Shown: piece by piece, positions 17,086 through 24,477 of the stretch
How the letters are laid out: every line of letters starts with the position of its first letter
How positions within the stretch are numbered: position 1 is the first letter of the stretch
Assembly: GCF_030408355.1 (NCBI RefSeq)
Contig: NZ_CP046606.1
Span: 2,108,001 to 2,172,000 of the forward strand
Source: Corynebacterium afermentans subsp. afermentans
GTDB taxonomy: Bacteria > Actinomycetota > Actinomycetes > Mycobacteriales > Mycobacteriaceae
Direction: 5' to 3'
DNA length: 64,000 bases
Program-made: the position numbers and the translations under genes
Notes under the pieces: generated by a model
What the model saw: the letters and a program-made list of their open reading frames with translations, nothing else
Database searches by the model: none
Told to the model about the DNA's origin: nothing

Positions 17086-18044
17086 GAGATGTACGCCACC
17101 GCGGTACTCGCCAGCACGGTGGCCACGTACACCAGCACAAAGTGCCCCGAAAACATCGGCACCCCGAGTACGGGGAAGACGAAGTACAGCACCGCCATGT
17201 GCCACAGGAACACCGAGTAGGACCAGTGGCCCAGGGTGCGCATCACCCTCGACGACAGCACCGTGCCGCGCTCACGCCGCCCCAGCGCGAATGGCGCAAC
17301 GACCAGCGCCGCGAACAACGCGCCGAGCAGCACACGCACGTTGAACTCGAGCGGCGACGGGTGCTCCAACCCCCGCGGGCCCACCACCCCACCGACCCAC
17401 GCCACCGGCAGCGCCAGCGCCGCAACCGGCCAGCGCGGGCCGGCGTAACGCACGCCGGCGCGCTCCAGCTCCGCCAGCACGAGCCCCACCGCGAACCAGG
17501 GGGCGTACGACGGCGGCCAGATCTGCATGTTCACCACCGCCGGGTCCGCGATACCCGCCACTGCCCACGGCCACGCCAGCCCCAGCACCACCGACCCCGC
17601 CAGCGCAACGCGGCGGCCTCGCGGCCCGAGGCGTAGGTACAACGGCAGCACCAGGTAGAAGGCGGCTTCGACGCAGAGCGACCACATCTGCGTGAGCCCG
17701 TCGATAAGCGAATGCGGCACGTAAATCTGCGCAAGCAGCACATTCGCTGCGACCTGGCCCCACGTCACCCCCGCGAGCGGCGGCAGCGCAAGCAGCACCA
17801 CAACCACGCACACGAGGTACGCGGGCGCAAGGCGTGCGATGCGGCGCGAATAGTACCCCTCCCGCCGTCCGCCGCGCGCCAGCAAAAACGCCGAGAGCGC
17901 GAAGAAGACAGCCACGAAGTAGTCGAAGCGCTCCAGCACCGCGGAGCCGGTGGCGGTCTGGAACGCGACGTGCGTGGCCACGATGCCGTAGGCGGCCACG
18001 GCGCGCAGCCCGTCGAGCTCGGGCAAAATGGCGGGTCTGTTCAC
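16992..18044 (-). CDS. Acyltransferase-3 family membrane protein
   Basis: This 350-residue integral membrane protein has about ten hydrophobic helices. The N-terminal signature PELDGLRAVAAYGIVATHV contains the conserved Arg and His of the acyltransferase-3 (OafA/YrhL-like) family, which O-acylates surface glycans or lipids using acyl donors. The motif FALSAFLLARG is also typical. Its position beside aftD suggests a cell-wall or arabinan-linked substrate, for example O-acylation, but the acceptor is unknown. The 3' end runs 94 bases into aftD on the opposite strand; both reading frames stay coding-like through the overlap. Confidence 0.85.
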   Translation of the reverse strand: MNRPAILPELDGLRAVAAYGIVATHVAFQTATGSAVLERFDYFVAVFFALSAFLLARGGRREGYYSRRIARLAPAYLVCVVVVLLALPPLAGVTWGQVAANVLLAQIYVPHSLIDGLTQMWSLCVEAAFYLVLPLYLRLGPRGRRVALAGSVVLGLAWPWAVAGIADPAVVNMQIWPPSYAPWFAVGLVLAELERAGVRYAGPRWPVAALALPVAWVGGVVGPRGLEHPSPLEFNVRVLLGALFAALVVAPFALGRRERGTVLSSRVMRTLGHWSYSVFLWHMAVLYFVFPVLGVPMFSGHFVLVYVATVLASTAVAYISYELVEVPGARLVRHATANRPATTKKVEEPA

Positions 18045-18072
18045 GATGGCGCAAGTCTAGCCACCCGGTAGG

Positions 18073-18735
18073 GTGACACGGGTGAACCTGCGACGCCGAC
18101 TTGCCGCCTGCCTAGGCATCATTGTCGTGTGCGCCGCGTTGAACCTCGTCTCCCCCATCGTGATTGCGCAGCAGCGCACACTTGATCCGGGCGAGTACAC
18201 CATGCTTTTCGACGGCACTTCGCCCCGCACCCGCACCATCGCGCTGTCCAAAGCCCCGAAGAGCCTGGACGCGGTGGTGACGCTGGACGGCGACGAGGTG
18301 GACGCGTTTCCCATCGACCCCTCCACCGCCTTTCCCGCGAAGGGGCGCGCCGGGCTGGGGCCGCTGCTGCCCTACCGCCCGGAGCGGCGCACGTACCCGC
18401 TGTTCGATTCCACGTCCGGGGAGGATGTCGGGATGGACTACCTGGGCCCCGGTTCGGTGCAGGGGTTGGACACGTACAAGTACTCGGCTGCGCTTTCGGA
18501 CGGGTGCGTGCGCACCGTTGATGCGGAGCGGCGCACCGGCCGCATCCTCGACGAGGTGTGGGACTGCGGCGCCGACCAGTGGGTGCTTGCCGATGCGACC
18601 AAGGCGGCGCAGGTTTCGGCGGCAGGGCGCGAGGTGGCGTGGCTGCGCGGGCTGCAGGTGATGTCGGTTATCACGCGGATCATCGCCGCTGCGGCGTTCG
18701 TGGCGGGCCTGGTGCTGTATGCGCGCCGCCGTTAA
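18073..18735 (+). CDS. DUF3068-like membrane-anchored protein
   Basis: This 220-residue protein has an N-terminal transmembrane helix (LAACLGIIVVCAALNLVSPIVIA), an extracellular domain of about 150 residues with one likely disulphide (GCVRT and VWDCGADQ), and a second helix close to the C-terminus ending in ARRR. This topology fits DUF3068 (PorA-type) proteins of mycolate-containing bacteria, though this copy is shorter than most. A GTG at 18073 gives the longest form; a GTG at 18082 has better spacing from AGGG at 18070. It overlaps the next gene by 17 bases, so the pair is likely translationally coupled. Confidence 0.6.
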   Translation: MTRVNLRRRLAACLGIIVVCAALNLVSPIVIAQQRTLDPGEYTMLFDGTSPRTRTIALSKAPKSLDAVVTLDGDEVDAFPIDPSTAFPAKGRAGLGPLLPYRPERRTYPLFDSTSGEDVGMDYLGPGSVQGLDTYKYSAALSDGCVRTVDAERRTGRILDEVWDCGADQWVLADATKAAQVSAAGREVAWLRGLQVMSVITRIIAAAAFVAGLVLYARRR

Positions 18736-20143
18736 CCGCTTCTGGGCGCCGGTGTACGGCGCTCTGCTGGTGGTGGCGCTGACCTGGCCGTTTTTGGTGC
18801 CCGGCGAGGCGTTCGCGCTTCGCGACATGATGGTGTTCGACTCCATGGCGCTCACCCGGGCGTCGCTCGGCTGGGGCGATCTGGCCGCGCGCAACGTGCC
18901 GCAGGACGCGCTTTTGGGGATCCTACCGTGGCCGGTGGCGTTCCTGCGCGTGTTCATGGTCGCCGCCGCCGGGTGCGCGGCGTGGGCGGGTTTTAGGCTC
19001 GGCCGCAGCCCGTTCGGGCAGGCGGCGGCGATGACGGTGGCGGTGTGGAACCCGTTCGTGGTGGAGCGGCTGCTGCAGGGGCAGTGGTCGTTGGCCGCGG
19101 CGGCATGGCTGCTGCCGCTGGTGGCGTTGGGCCTGGTGCCAGCGTCCGGCCTGGCGCACTGGTTGGCATCACTGACCCCCACCGGTGCGCTGGCGGCGGC
19201 TTGTTTCGCCCGCGGGTGGCGCGGGGCGGCGGTCAGCGTGTGCACCTGCCTGCCGTGGGTGGTGGCCGGCGTGTTCGCCGGCGCGGAGGGCACGTCCTCG
19301 GCGGCGTCCGTCGAGGCGTTCACACCCCGCGCCGAGGCATATGCCGGCACCCTCGGCTCCCTGCTGGGCCTCGGCGGGATCTGGAACGGCCAGGCGGTGC
19401 CTACCTCCCGCGAGCTCGGGTTCGCGCTGTTCGGCGTGGCACTGTTTGCCCTACTTGCGCTGTCGTGGCGGGCGGTGCCCCGCCACTTCGTGCTGCTGGC
19501 GGCGCTGGGGTTCGCGGTGGCGCTTGCGTCCTGGGCGGGGCTAACCGCACCACTTGTCCAGTATTTCCCGGGCGGTGGGTTGCTCCGCGACGGCCAGAAG
19601 TGGCTCATCCTCGCCATCCCTGCGTTCGTCGCTGCCGCCGGTGCACTCGAGCCTCGGCGCGCGCTCGCTGCCGCCGCGTTCGCCCTGCTGCAGGTCCCGG
19701 ACGCGCCGCTCGCTCTCGCTGCGCTCACCCCCACCACCGTCGAGGTTCCCGCCGTCGACCACCGCGGCCGCGACGTCTTCTTCGAATCGCGCCCCGCGCT
19801 TTTGCCTCTCGACGGCCACCCAGTTGTCGACCCCGCCCCCAAGGCAATGAACGTGGTCGAATCCGGGGCGCTCACAGTCGACGGGGTGGCGGTAGACCCG
19901 CCGTCGCTGCGCTGGTCCGCGGCGCAGGCGGCCCTCGATGACCACGACCGCCTGCGCGAGCTGGGCGTCGGCGTGGTGATGCGCGCCGACGGTTCCGTAA
20001 CCGAGACGGGCGCACCTGCACGCCCGCTGCCGCCTGTGGGTGTGGCGTTGTTTGCCCTGTGGTGCATGGTGCCATGGCTGCTGTGTGACACGGATCACAC
20101 CTACTCAGCCCGGCGCTCCTGCCTGCGCGTTTCAGGAAATTAG
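18719..20143 (+). CDS. Polytopic membrane protein, GT-C-like
   Basis: This 474-residue protein has roughly ten hydrophobic segments across residues 1-330, then a soluble stretch and a final helix before a short tail. An acidic loop after the first helix (RDMMVFDSM) resembles the position of catalytic acidic residues in GT-C glycosyltransferases, but no diagnostic motif was recognised. It overlaps the upstream DUF3068-like gene and lies in the aftD neighbourhood, which suggests an envelope polysaccharide role. The function is unassigned. Confidence 0.65.
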   Translation: MRAAVNRFWAPVYGALLVVALTWPFLVPGEAFALRDMMVFDSMALTRASLGWGDLAARNVPQDALLGILPWPVAFLRVFMVAAAGCAAWAGFRLGRSPFGQAAAMTVAVWNPFVVERLLQGQWSLAAAAWLLPLVALGLVPASGLAHWLASLTPTGALAAACFARGWRGAAVSVCTCLPWVVAGVFAGAEGTSSAASVEAFTPRAEAYAGTLGSLLGLGGIWNGQAVPTSRELGFALFGVALFALLALSWRAVPRHFVLLAALGFAVALASWAGLTAPLVQYFPGGGLLRDGQKWLILAIPAFVAAAGALEPRRALAAAAFALLQVPDAPLALAALTPTTVEVPAVDHRGRDVFFESRPALLPLDGHPVVDPAPKAMNVVESGALTVDGVAVDPPSLRWSAAQAALDDHDRLRELGVGVVMRADGSVTETGAPARPLPPVGVALFALWCMVPWLLCDTDHTYSARRSCLRVSGN

Positions 20144-20162
20144 TTGGCTTTTACCAATTAAT
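20139..20162. other. Inverted repeat at the stop of the membrane protein gene
   Basis: ATTAGTTGG at 20139-20147 and CCAATTAAT at 20154-20162 pair with one G-T wobble around a six-base spacer. The repeat overlaps the stop codon and lies 25 bases upstream of the predicted promoter of the next gene. It could be a weak terminator or a regulator site. Confidence 0.4.
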
Positions 20163-20186
20163 GTGCACTTCCAATCATTGATGTCC

Positions 20187-20216
20187 TTGCACTGCTCGCC
20201 TCGCATTTCCTAAAGT
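20187..20216 (+). promoter_or_regulatory. Predicted sigma-A type promoter
   Basis: TTGCAC at 20187-20192 and TAAAGT at 20211-20216 are separated by 18 bases and lie upstream of the small three-helix gene, leaving a leader of about 85 bases. Both boxes are good matches to the corynebacterial vegetative consensus. Confidence 0.5.
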
Positions 20217-20304
20217 GAACGCCAAGTTAACAACAGGTTGCGTACACGCGTAACCCTGAGCCTAGAGAAGGAGCAGATACCGCTTCTGCAAGGAGGAACA
20301 CACC

Positions 20305-20541
20305 ATGGCTAACAAGATTGACTTCAGCATCATCCGCGAGCGCGCCCTGCGCAACATCCGCGAGGACCTGCTCGCCGAGTTCGCCGGCCAGTTCGATGCA
20401 CTCGAGATCAATGACGCGTTCGATGCTGTCCTGCGCACCCACCGCAGCTCCGCTGTAATCGAGGACTTTATCCCCGTCCTCGTCGAGGCCGAGATGCGCG
20501 ACCGTCTCCGCGACGGCGAGCTGTTCCCCTCCGCGGCATAG
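20305..20541 (+). CDS. Three-helix bundle small protein
   Basis: This 78-residue all-helical protein (IRERALRNIREDLLAEF, INDAFDAVLRTHR, IEDFIPVLVEAEMRDRLRDG) matches the three-helix bundle dimerization domain found in actinobacteria, sometimes fused to regulators. It lacks a DNA-binding segment and so may act as a dimerisation partner or inhibitor. A strong ribosome binding site, AAGGAGG at 20290, precedes the ATG, a sigma-A-like promoter lies upstream and a strong terminator follows, so it is a well-expressed single-gene unit. The function is unknown. Confidence 0.7.
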   Translation: MANKIDFSIIRERALRNIREDLLAEFAGQFDALEINDAFDAVLRTHRSSAVIEDFIPVLVEAEMRDRLRDGELFPSAA

Positions 20542-20555
20542 CACCGCATAGACCC

Positions 20556-20590
20556 AACGCCCAGCCCTTCCCAGCGGCTGGGCGTTTTGC
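20556..20590 (+). terminator. Rho-independent terminator
   Basis: AACGCCCAGCC at 20556-20566 pairs perfectly with GGCTGGGCGTT at 20576-20586 around a nine-base loop and is followed by TTTTGC. It terminates the three-helix gene. Confidence 0.85.
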
Positions 20591-20599
20591 TATGCTCGG

Positions 20600-20841
20600 A
20601 TGACACTGTCGGTAGCGGAAAAGCTCGCCGGCACCCAGCGAACGTCAACCCCACGCGTCCGGGGAAAAGGGCGCACTCCCGGCGCCTTGTGGCCGTATCA
20701 GGGCTGAAGCGGTTCGATTCCGCTCACACGCACAACGCATGCGGCCTGCACGACGCACACGGGCACGACCCCCACCACAGGGTTGCACCGAGCACTGTTT
20801 ACTACCACGACGTTGGGGGTGCCGCGGACGCAGCCGCGAGG
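20600..20841 (+). ncRNA. Candidate structured leader/ncRNA upstream of DIP1984 gene
   Basis: After the terminator a TATGCT (-10-like) at 20591 precedes 240 bases with no convincing reading frame but several stable helices. AGCGG-TTCGATT-CCGCT at 20708-20724 is a perfect copy of a tRNA T-arm. GGCA plus CCCCCA at 20762-20774 pair with TGGGGG plus TGCC at 20814-20823. Inside this, ACAG/CTGT and TGC/GCA stack. Upstream, GGCGC 20670-20674 pairs with GCGCC 20682-20686. No matching 5' acceptor strand was found, so it is not an ordinary tRNA. Before the IS insertion it ran directly into the DIP1984 gene 5' region. Confidence 0.35.
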
Positions 20842-20849
20842 GTTGGGAA
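20842..20849. repeat. Left target-site duplication of the IS
   Basis: GTTGGGAA here is repeated exactly at 22236-22243, flanking the IS1249-type element. Eight base pairs is the expected duplication length for IS256-family elements. Confidence 0.9.
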
Positions 20850-22235
20850 GGGTTAAACGACAAAAAGTGTGTCTGATTCAGCGTGTCGTGGGGGTTAGAT
20901 TTGGCCTTTTTGGATGCCGATTGAGTGTGTGTAGTTGGTGTCGATAGCGTTGTCGTAGAGGGCTGGTCGTCCGGTTTCGTGGTCGGCTTCGTTCTCGTTT
21001 CGGGTCAGGGTGGATACTTTGGCGAGTTGGCCCTGGCCCCAGTCGGACTGACTGGCGATTCGTACTGGATCGTCAGGCAGTTCCGTTTTCAAATAGAGCC
21101 ACCAATCCAGCATGCGGCGTTGTCGTTCACCTGATCTGCCGCGGTGTGTTCTGGCGAGCAGTTTGAGCTGGGCGTTGATGCCGCCTTCCAGGCTGTTGGT
21201 GGTGGATTTGATCCACTCTGGTTGAAGTACTGCTTTTGGCGGGTTGAGGTAGACAAACAGCATCTCGGACCGCCAAAGATGGTTGAGGCTGTTGTATGCC
21301 TTGCGCACGTTGTGATGCGTCCACACGCGGGTCCATGCACCGGTTTTGGGATCTTTGACCAGGGTTTTCTCGTCCATCCATGACCGGTAGAGCGTGGAGA
21401 ACTCGTGCAGCTGCGCACCCCATGCAGCGGCTTCATCCAGCGTGGTGATCCGGGTCAGCTTCAGCGCAAGTCGGTAGATGGTGCGCCCGGCATCGGTGCG
21501 TGGGTTACTGGTGGTGTAGCGGCGTACCACGCGTTGGGCGTGGACGAGGCAGCGTTGAATTTTCGTAGTCGGCCAGCACTTTTTGATCGCGCTGTATGCG
21601 CCTTGGCCGCCGTCGATGACGGCGATGAGTGGGGCTTCGATGCGCTCAAGCAGCAGTTGGTAGTCGCGGGTGGTTTCGTGTTTGCACCAGTGCCAGGCAA
21701 TCACGTGGTCGATCGTCGCCGCGACGATCAAGCAGCCGCCAGCGGTGTAGGTGCCGTCAAGGAAGATCTGGTCGTAGACCCGCTTGTCGTGGCCGGCGGT
21801 GGGGTCAGGCACATCAACGAACCAGAACGGTTCGAATCGACGTTGCATCGTGCGCGGTGAGCACCCCACACGGCGGGCAACGGTATCGAGGCTGGCGCCG
21901 GTGGTGAGGTGGTCGATGAAGACGGTGAACGCCGCCGCGTTGGTGATGTCGCTTCTGCGTTTCACGCTGGAGGCGCCGCATCGTTTGCAGCGCCACCTGG
22001 TGGTGCCTTTGCTAGTGGTGCCGTTTCGTTTCATTTCTCCGCCGCAGTGGCAGCGTGGTTGGTTCTTTGACATTGCGACACCACACCACGCCGCACATAG
22101 CACATCACGGCAGCCACACCGAGGATTGAACGCTCGAGACCTAAATATATGCCCCCGAAGCATATATTTCCCTGAAACCTACAGGTCAAACCCTGAAAAT
22201 CGTCGATTCCAGACACACTTTTTGTCGTTTAACCC
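20850..22235 (-). mobile_element. IS1249-type insertion sequence (IS256 family)
   Basis: The 1386-bp element is bounded by perfect 26-bp terminal inverted repeats (starting GGGTTAAACGACAAAAAGTG at the left end; same on the complementary strand at the right end) and flanked by an 8-bp duplication of GTTGGGAA. It encodes one transposase. Length and ends fit IS1249, described from corynebacteria. Intact ends, intact transposase and exact target duplication indicate a recent insertion. It separates a structured leader from the DIP1984 coding region. Confidence 0.92.
20895..22073 (-). CDS. IS1249 family transposase
   Basis: This protein of about 392 residues begins with a zinc-ribbon (CHCGGEMKRNG and RWRCKRCG) and a helix-turn-helix-like segment (VARRVGCSPRTMQRRF), followed by a DDE catalytic core with IFLDGTYTAGG and LIAVIDGGQGAYSAIKKC and the IS256-type CLVHAQRVVRRY region. 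It cuts and joins DNA at the element ends. I chose the ATG at 22073 (MSKNQPRCHCGGEM) because it begins just before the zinc-ribbon and matches the usual length. An upstream ATG at 22163 would add 30 atypical residues. The gene appears intact. Confidence 0.92.
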   Translation of the reverse strand: MSKNQPRCHCGGEMKRNGTTSKGTTRWRCKRCGASSVKRRSDITNAAAFTVFIDHLTTGASLDTVARRVGCSPRTMQRRFEPFWFVDVPDPTAGHDKRVYDQIFLDGTYTAGGCLIVAATIDHVIAWHWCKHETTRDYQLLLERIEAPLIAVIDGGQGAYSAIKKCWPTTKIQRCLVHAQRVVRRYTTSNPRTDAGRTIYRLALKLTRITTLDEAAAWGAQLHEFSTLYRSWMDEKTLVKDPKTGAWTRVWTHHNVRKAYNSLNHLWRSEMLFVYLNPPKAVLQPEWIKSTTNSLEGGINAQLKLLARTHRGRSGERQRRMLDWWLYLKTELPDDPVRIASQSDWGQGQLAKVSTLTRNENEADHETGRPALYDNAIDTNYTHSIGIQKGQI

Positions 22236-22243
22236 GTTGGGAA
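22236..22243. repeat. Right target-site duplication of the IS
   Basis: GTTGGGAA repeats the eight bases at 20842-20849 and directly follows the right inverted repeat. Confidence 0.9.
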
Positions 22244-22274
22244 CGGGGACAGCAACGTACAAGGAGGCACACAC

Positions 22275-22727
22275 ATGCTGCTCGCAGAGGCACTGGCGCG
22301 CCGCGCCGAGGCGCAGGACCGCCTGAACAAGCTGCAGGAACGCCTGGTACAGGGCGCGATGATCCAGGAGGGCGACACGCCCATCGAGGATCCGGCTGCC
22401 ATGCTCGAGGAGGCCGCCGGCCTACTCCAGGAGATTGAGACGCTGGTGCGCCGCATCAACCACACCAATGCGCAGACGGAGTTCGAAGGTGCCACGCTCA
22501 CCGACGCCATCGCGCGACGCGACGCGCTGCTGCGCTCCCGCCGCCTCTACGCCGCCATCGCCGACGCGGGCACCATGACAGGCTCGCGCTATTCCCGTTC
22601 AGAGGTCCGCTTCGTCCCCGCCGTGGACGTGAAAGCCCTGCGCGAGATGGCCGACAGCGCCGCGAAGGCGTACCGCGAGCTGGACACGAAGATCCAGCAG
22701 CTCAATTGGACAACACAGCTGCAATAA
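22275..22727 (+). CDS. DIP1984 family protein (septicolysin-like)
   Basis: This 150-residue, mostly helical and coiled-coil-like protein (LLAEALARRAEAQDRLNKLQERL, then LLQEIETLVRRINHTNAQTEFEG) matches the DIP1984 family, a name taken from a Corynebacterium diphtheriae locus. AAGGAGG at 22260 gives a strong ribosome binding site for the ATG at 22275. The original promoter and leader now lie on the far side of the IS element, so expression may be reduced or driven from the IS. The family has no confirmed biochemical role; some members occur beside RNA-repair genes. Its last 26 bases overlap the convergent glycosyltransferase gene. Confidence 0.85.
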   Translation: MLLAEALARRAEAQDRLNKLQERLVQGAMIQEGDTPIEDPAAMLEEAAGLLQEIETLVRRINHTNAQTEFEGATLTDAIARRDALLRSRRLYAAIADAGTMTGSRYSRSEVRFVPAVDVKALREMADSAAKAYRELDTKIQQLNWTTQLQ

Positions 22728-23766
22728 TCCGCTCGAACTTTCGGCCGGTCTCCTCCCAGGAGAACCGCGCCGCCCACGCCCGCGCCGCAGGAGCCATTGC
22801 CTCTCGACGCCCCAAGGTCTCCCCCACAACCTCCCCAAACTCCTCACCAGGCTGCACCAGCCTGCCGGTCTCTCGGTCGCGGATAGAGTCCGCCACCCCG
22901 CCGGCGGACGCGTAGGCGACGGTGGGCACCCCGTGCTGCGCCGCCTCAATCACCGCAATCCCCCAGCCTTCTTTGCGCGAGGGCAAAAGGTGCAGCTCAG
23001 CCCGCTCCAGCAGGGCATGCTTGTACGGCTCGGAGACGTGCCGGTGGAAGACCACCTTGTCCCCGTACGGGGCGGCGTACTCGCGCAACTGGTCCTCCCA
23101 CCAGCCGGAGCCGACCACGTCCAGCACGGCGCCGTCCATGTCCGCCACCGCGTCGATCGCCTCCTCGATGCGCTTGTGCGGCACCAGACGGGAGAGGGTG
23201 ACCAGGTGCAACCGTTGGTCGTCGTAAAGCACAGGCGTATGCGCCGGAACAGGGTCCACGCCGTTTTCCACGATCGCGATGTCTGCCTCGCGCACCCCGA
23301 GCGCCACCAGGTCGCGCTTCGAGGCCTGCGACACCGTCACGTACTGCGCGCCCCGGTACACCCTCGGCGCCACCTTCGCTTCAAGGAACCAACCAAGCCG
23401 CCGGATCAGCGGGCCCGCCACCGGCCACTGCTCCTTGTGGCAGTGGTGCGTAAGCAGCACCACGGGTTTGCGCGTGAACAGCCGCGCGAAAAAGGGGATG
23501 CCGTTTTGCGTGTCCACCGCCACATCCGGCCGGTTTCGCCAGATCGACAGCGGCGCCGCAAGGTACACGCCGAACTTGCCGCCGGCACGCTCGTAGCGCA
23601 CCCCGTTCCGCCTGGATCTGCGCGGCGCGTCCGTGTGTTTTGCGGTGCGGTAAATCACCTCGTGGCCCTGCGCCGCCAGGTACTCCCCGACGCGCTCGAG
23701 GTAGCGCTCCGACCCGCCGCCCTGCGGGTGGGTGGTGTCGCGCCAGCACAGAAGCAGTATCTTCAT
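22702..23766 (-). CDS. GT4 family glycosyltransferase
   Basis: This 354-residue GT-B enzyme starts MKILLLCWRDTTHPQGGGSE with the family's N-terminal glycine-rich sugar-acceptor loop. The donor domain has LVTLSRLVPHKRIEEAI and the retaining GT4 signature EGWGIAVIEAAQHG. It likely transfers a hexose from a nucleotide sugar to a lipid or protein acceptor on the cytoplasmic side; the specific product is unknown. The start codon overlaps the stop of the PIN-domain gene as ATGA (23763-23766), an unusual coupling of a metabolic gene to a toxin gene. Confidence 0.88.
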   Translation of the reverse strand: MKILLLCWRDTTHPQGGGSERYLERVGEYLAAQGHEVIYRTAKHTDAPRRSRRNGVRYERAGGKFGVYLAAPLSIWRNRPDVAVDTQNGIPFFARLFTRKPVVLLTHHCHKEQWPVAGPLIRRLGWFLEAKVAPRVYRGAQYVTVSQASKRDLVALGVREADIAIVENGVDPVPAHTPVLYDDQRLHLVTLSRLVPHKRIEEAIDAVADMDGAVLDVVGSGWWEDQLREYAAPYGDKVVFHRHVSEPYKHALLERAELHLLPSRKEGWGIAVIEAAQHGVPTVAYASAGGVADSIRDRETGRLVQPGEEFGEVVGETLGRREAMAPAARAWAARFSWEETGRKFERIIAAVLSN

Positions 23767-24146
23767 GGTGCGATGACCTCGAGCCCAACTTCGCGCGCCG
23801 CATCCGATAGCCGCATGTCGTAGGTGAGCACCGCATCCGACTCCAAGTCCAGCGCCGCCTGCAGGTGGATCGCATCCAGCGTTCGCAGGTACGGCATGGG
23901 CAGCATGCTCGCGCTGCGCAGCGTCGCCCGGTTGAGTTCCGCAAGCGAAATTCCGCGCAAGATGAGCGTGACCTCGCCCTGGGGCCTGCCCAAGCGCACC
24001 GCCAGCCGCCGCAGCTCAATCTCGAGCAGGTCCGACGAAACTACCTCGCACTTCCCTGCCTCGAGCCAGAGTCGCATCGCCCGCGTGTGTGGCTCCGCTT
24101 TCAGCAGGCAGGCGATAGCCGATGTATCCGCATACACCCGCCGCAT
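23763..24146 (-). CDS. PIN-domain ribonuclease, VapC-like toxin
   Basis: The protein of about 127 residues carries the acidic metal-binding residues of PIN nucleases in order: Asp in VYADTSAIAC, Glu in LLEIELRRL, Asp in LDAIHLQAA and Asp in LTYDMRL. VapC toxins cut specific RNAs, often tRNA or 23S rRNA. The ATG at 24146 lies one base after the stop of the antitoxin gene, the usual toxin-antitoxin spacing. All catalytic residues are present, so it is likely active. Its stop overlaps the start of the glycosyltransferase gene. Confidence 0.85.
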   Translation of the reverse strand: MRRVYADTSAIACLLKAEPHTRAMRLWLEAGKCEVVSSDLLEIELRRLAVRLGRPQGEVTLILRGISLAELNRATLRSASMLPMPYLRTLDAIHLQAALDLESDAVLTYDMRLSDAAREVGLEVIAP

Positions 24147-24147
24147 C

Positions 24148-24438
24148 CTAGAAGCGGTCCTCGCGCATGTCATCGAGCATCTCAGTCAACGGTTCGCCTT
24201 CCGCCGGCTCCACCGGAAGGTCCAGCCATCCGCCAACACGGGTGGCGGGCCGAGTGATGGTCAACCGCGGTTTCGGCTCGTCGAGGGGCACCAGCCGCCC
24301 CACCGGTTCGCCGTTGTTGGTGACCACGAAGCTGTGCCCCGCCCGCACCGCGCGCAGGATCCGCGCAGAGTCGTTGCGCAACTCGCGCTGCGATATTCTG
24401 CGTTCAACCAGCGATTCGTCGTATTCCGGCGTGGCCAT
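24148..24438 (-). CDS. Phd/YefM-type antitoxin partner of VapC-like toxin
   Basis: The protein of about 96 residues has an N-terminal Phd/YefM-like DNA-binding fold (RRISQRELRNDSARILRAVRAGHSFVVTNNGEPVGRLVPL), and a C-terminal segment rich in acidic and hydrophobic residues (EPLTEMLDDMREDRF) for binding the PIN toxin. ATG 24438 is preferred over GTG 24447. Such antitoxins normally repress their own promoter; the palindrome TGCATATGCA at 24468-24477 in the divergent promoter is a candidate operator. Confidence 0.85.
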   Translation of the reverse strand: MATPEYDESLVERRISQRELRNDSARILRAVRAGHSFVVTNNGEPVGRLVPLDEPKPRLTITRPATRVGGWLDLPVEPAEGEPLTEMLDDMREDRF

Positions 24439-24467
24439 GCACCGCACTGTAGCACGGTTGCTACGGT

Positions 24468-24477
24468 ATGCATATGC
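24468..24477. promoter_or_regulatory. Palindrome between antitoxin and methyltransferase genes
   Basis: TGCATATGCA, within the longer imperfect GGTATGCATATGCACC, lies about 30 bases from the antitoxin start and overlaps the possible start codons of the divergent methyltransferase. The location suits an autoregulatory operator. Confidence 0.4.

Noticed and set aside
20708..20731. tRNA gene suggested by the TTCGATT loop
   Set aside because: The T-arm is perfect, but no 5' acceptor strand complementary to CACACGC, D-arm or anticodon arm can be placed.
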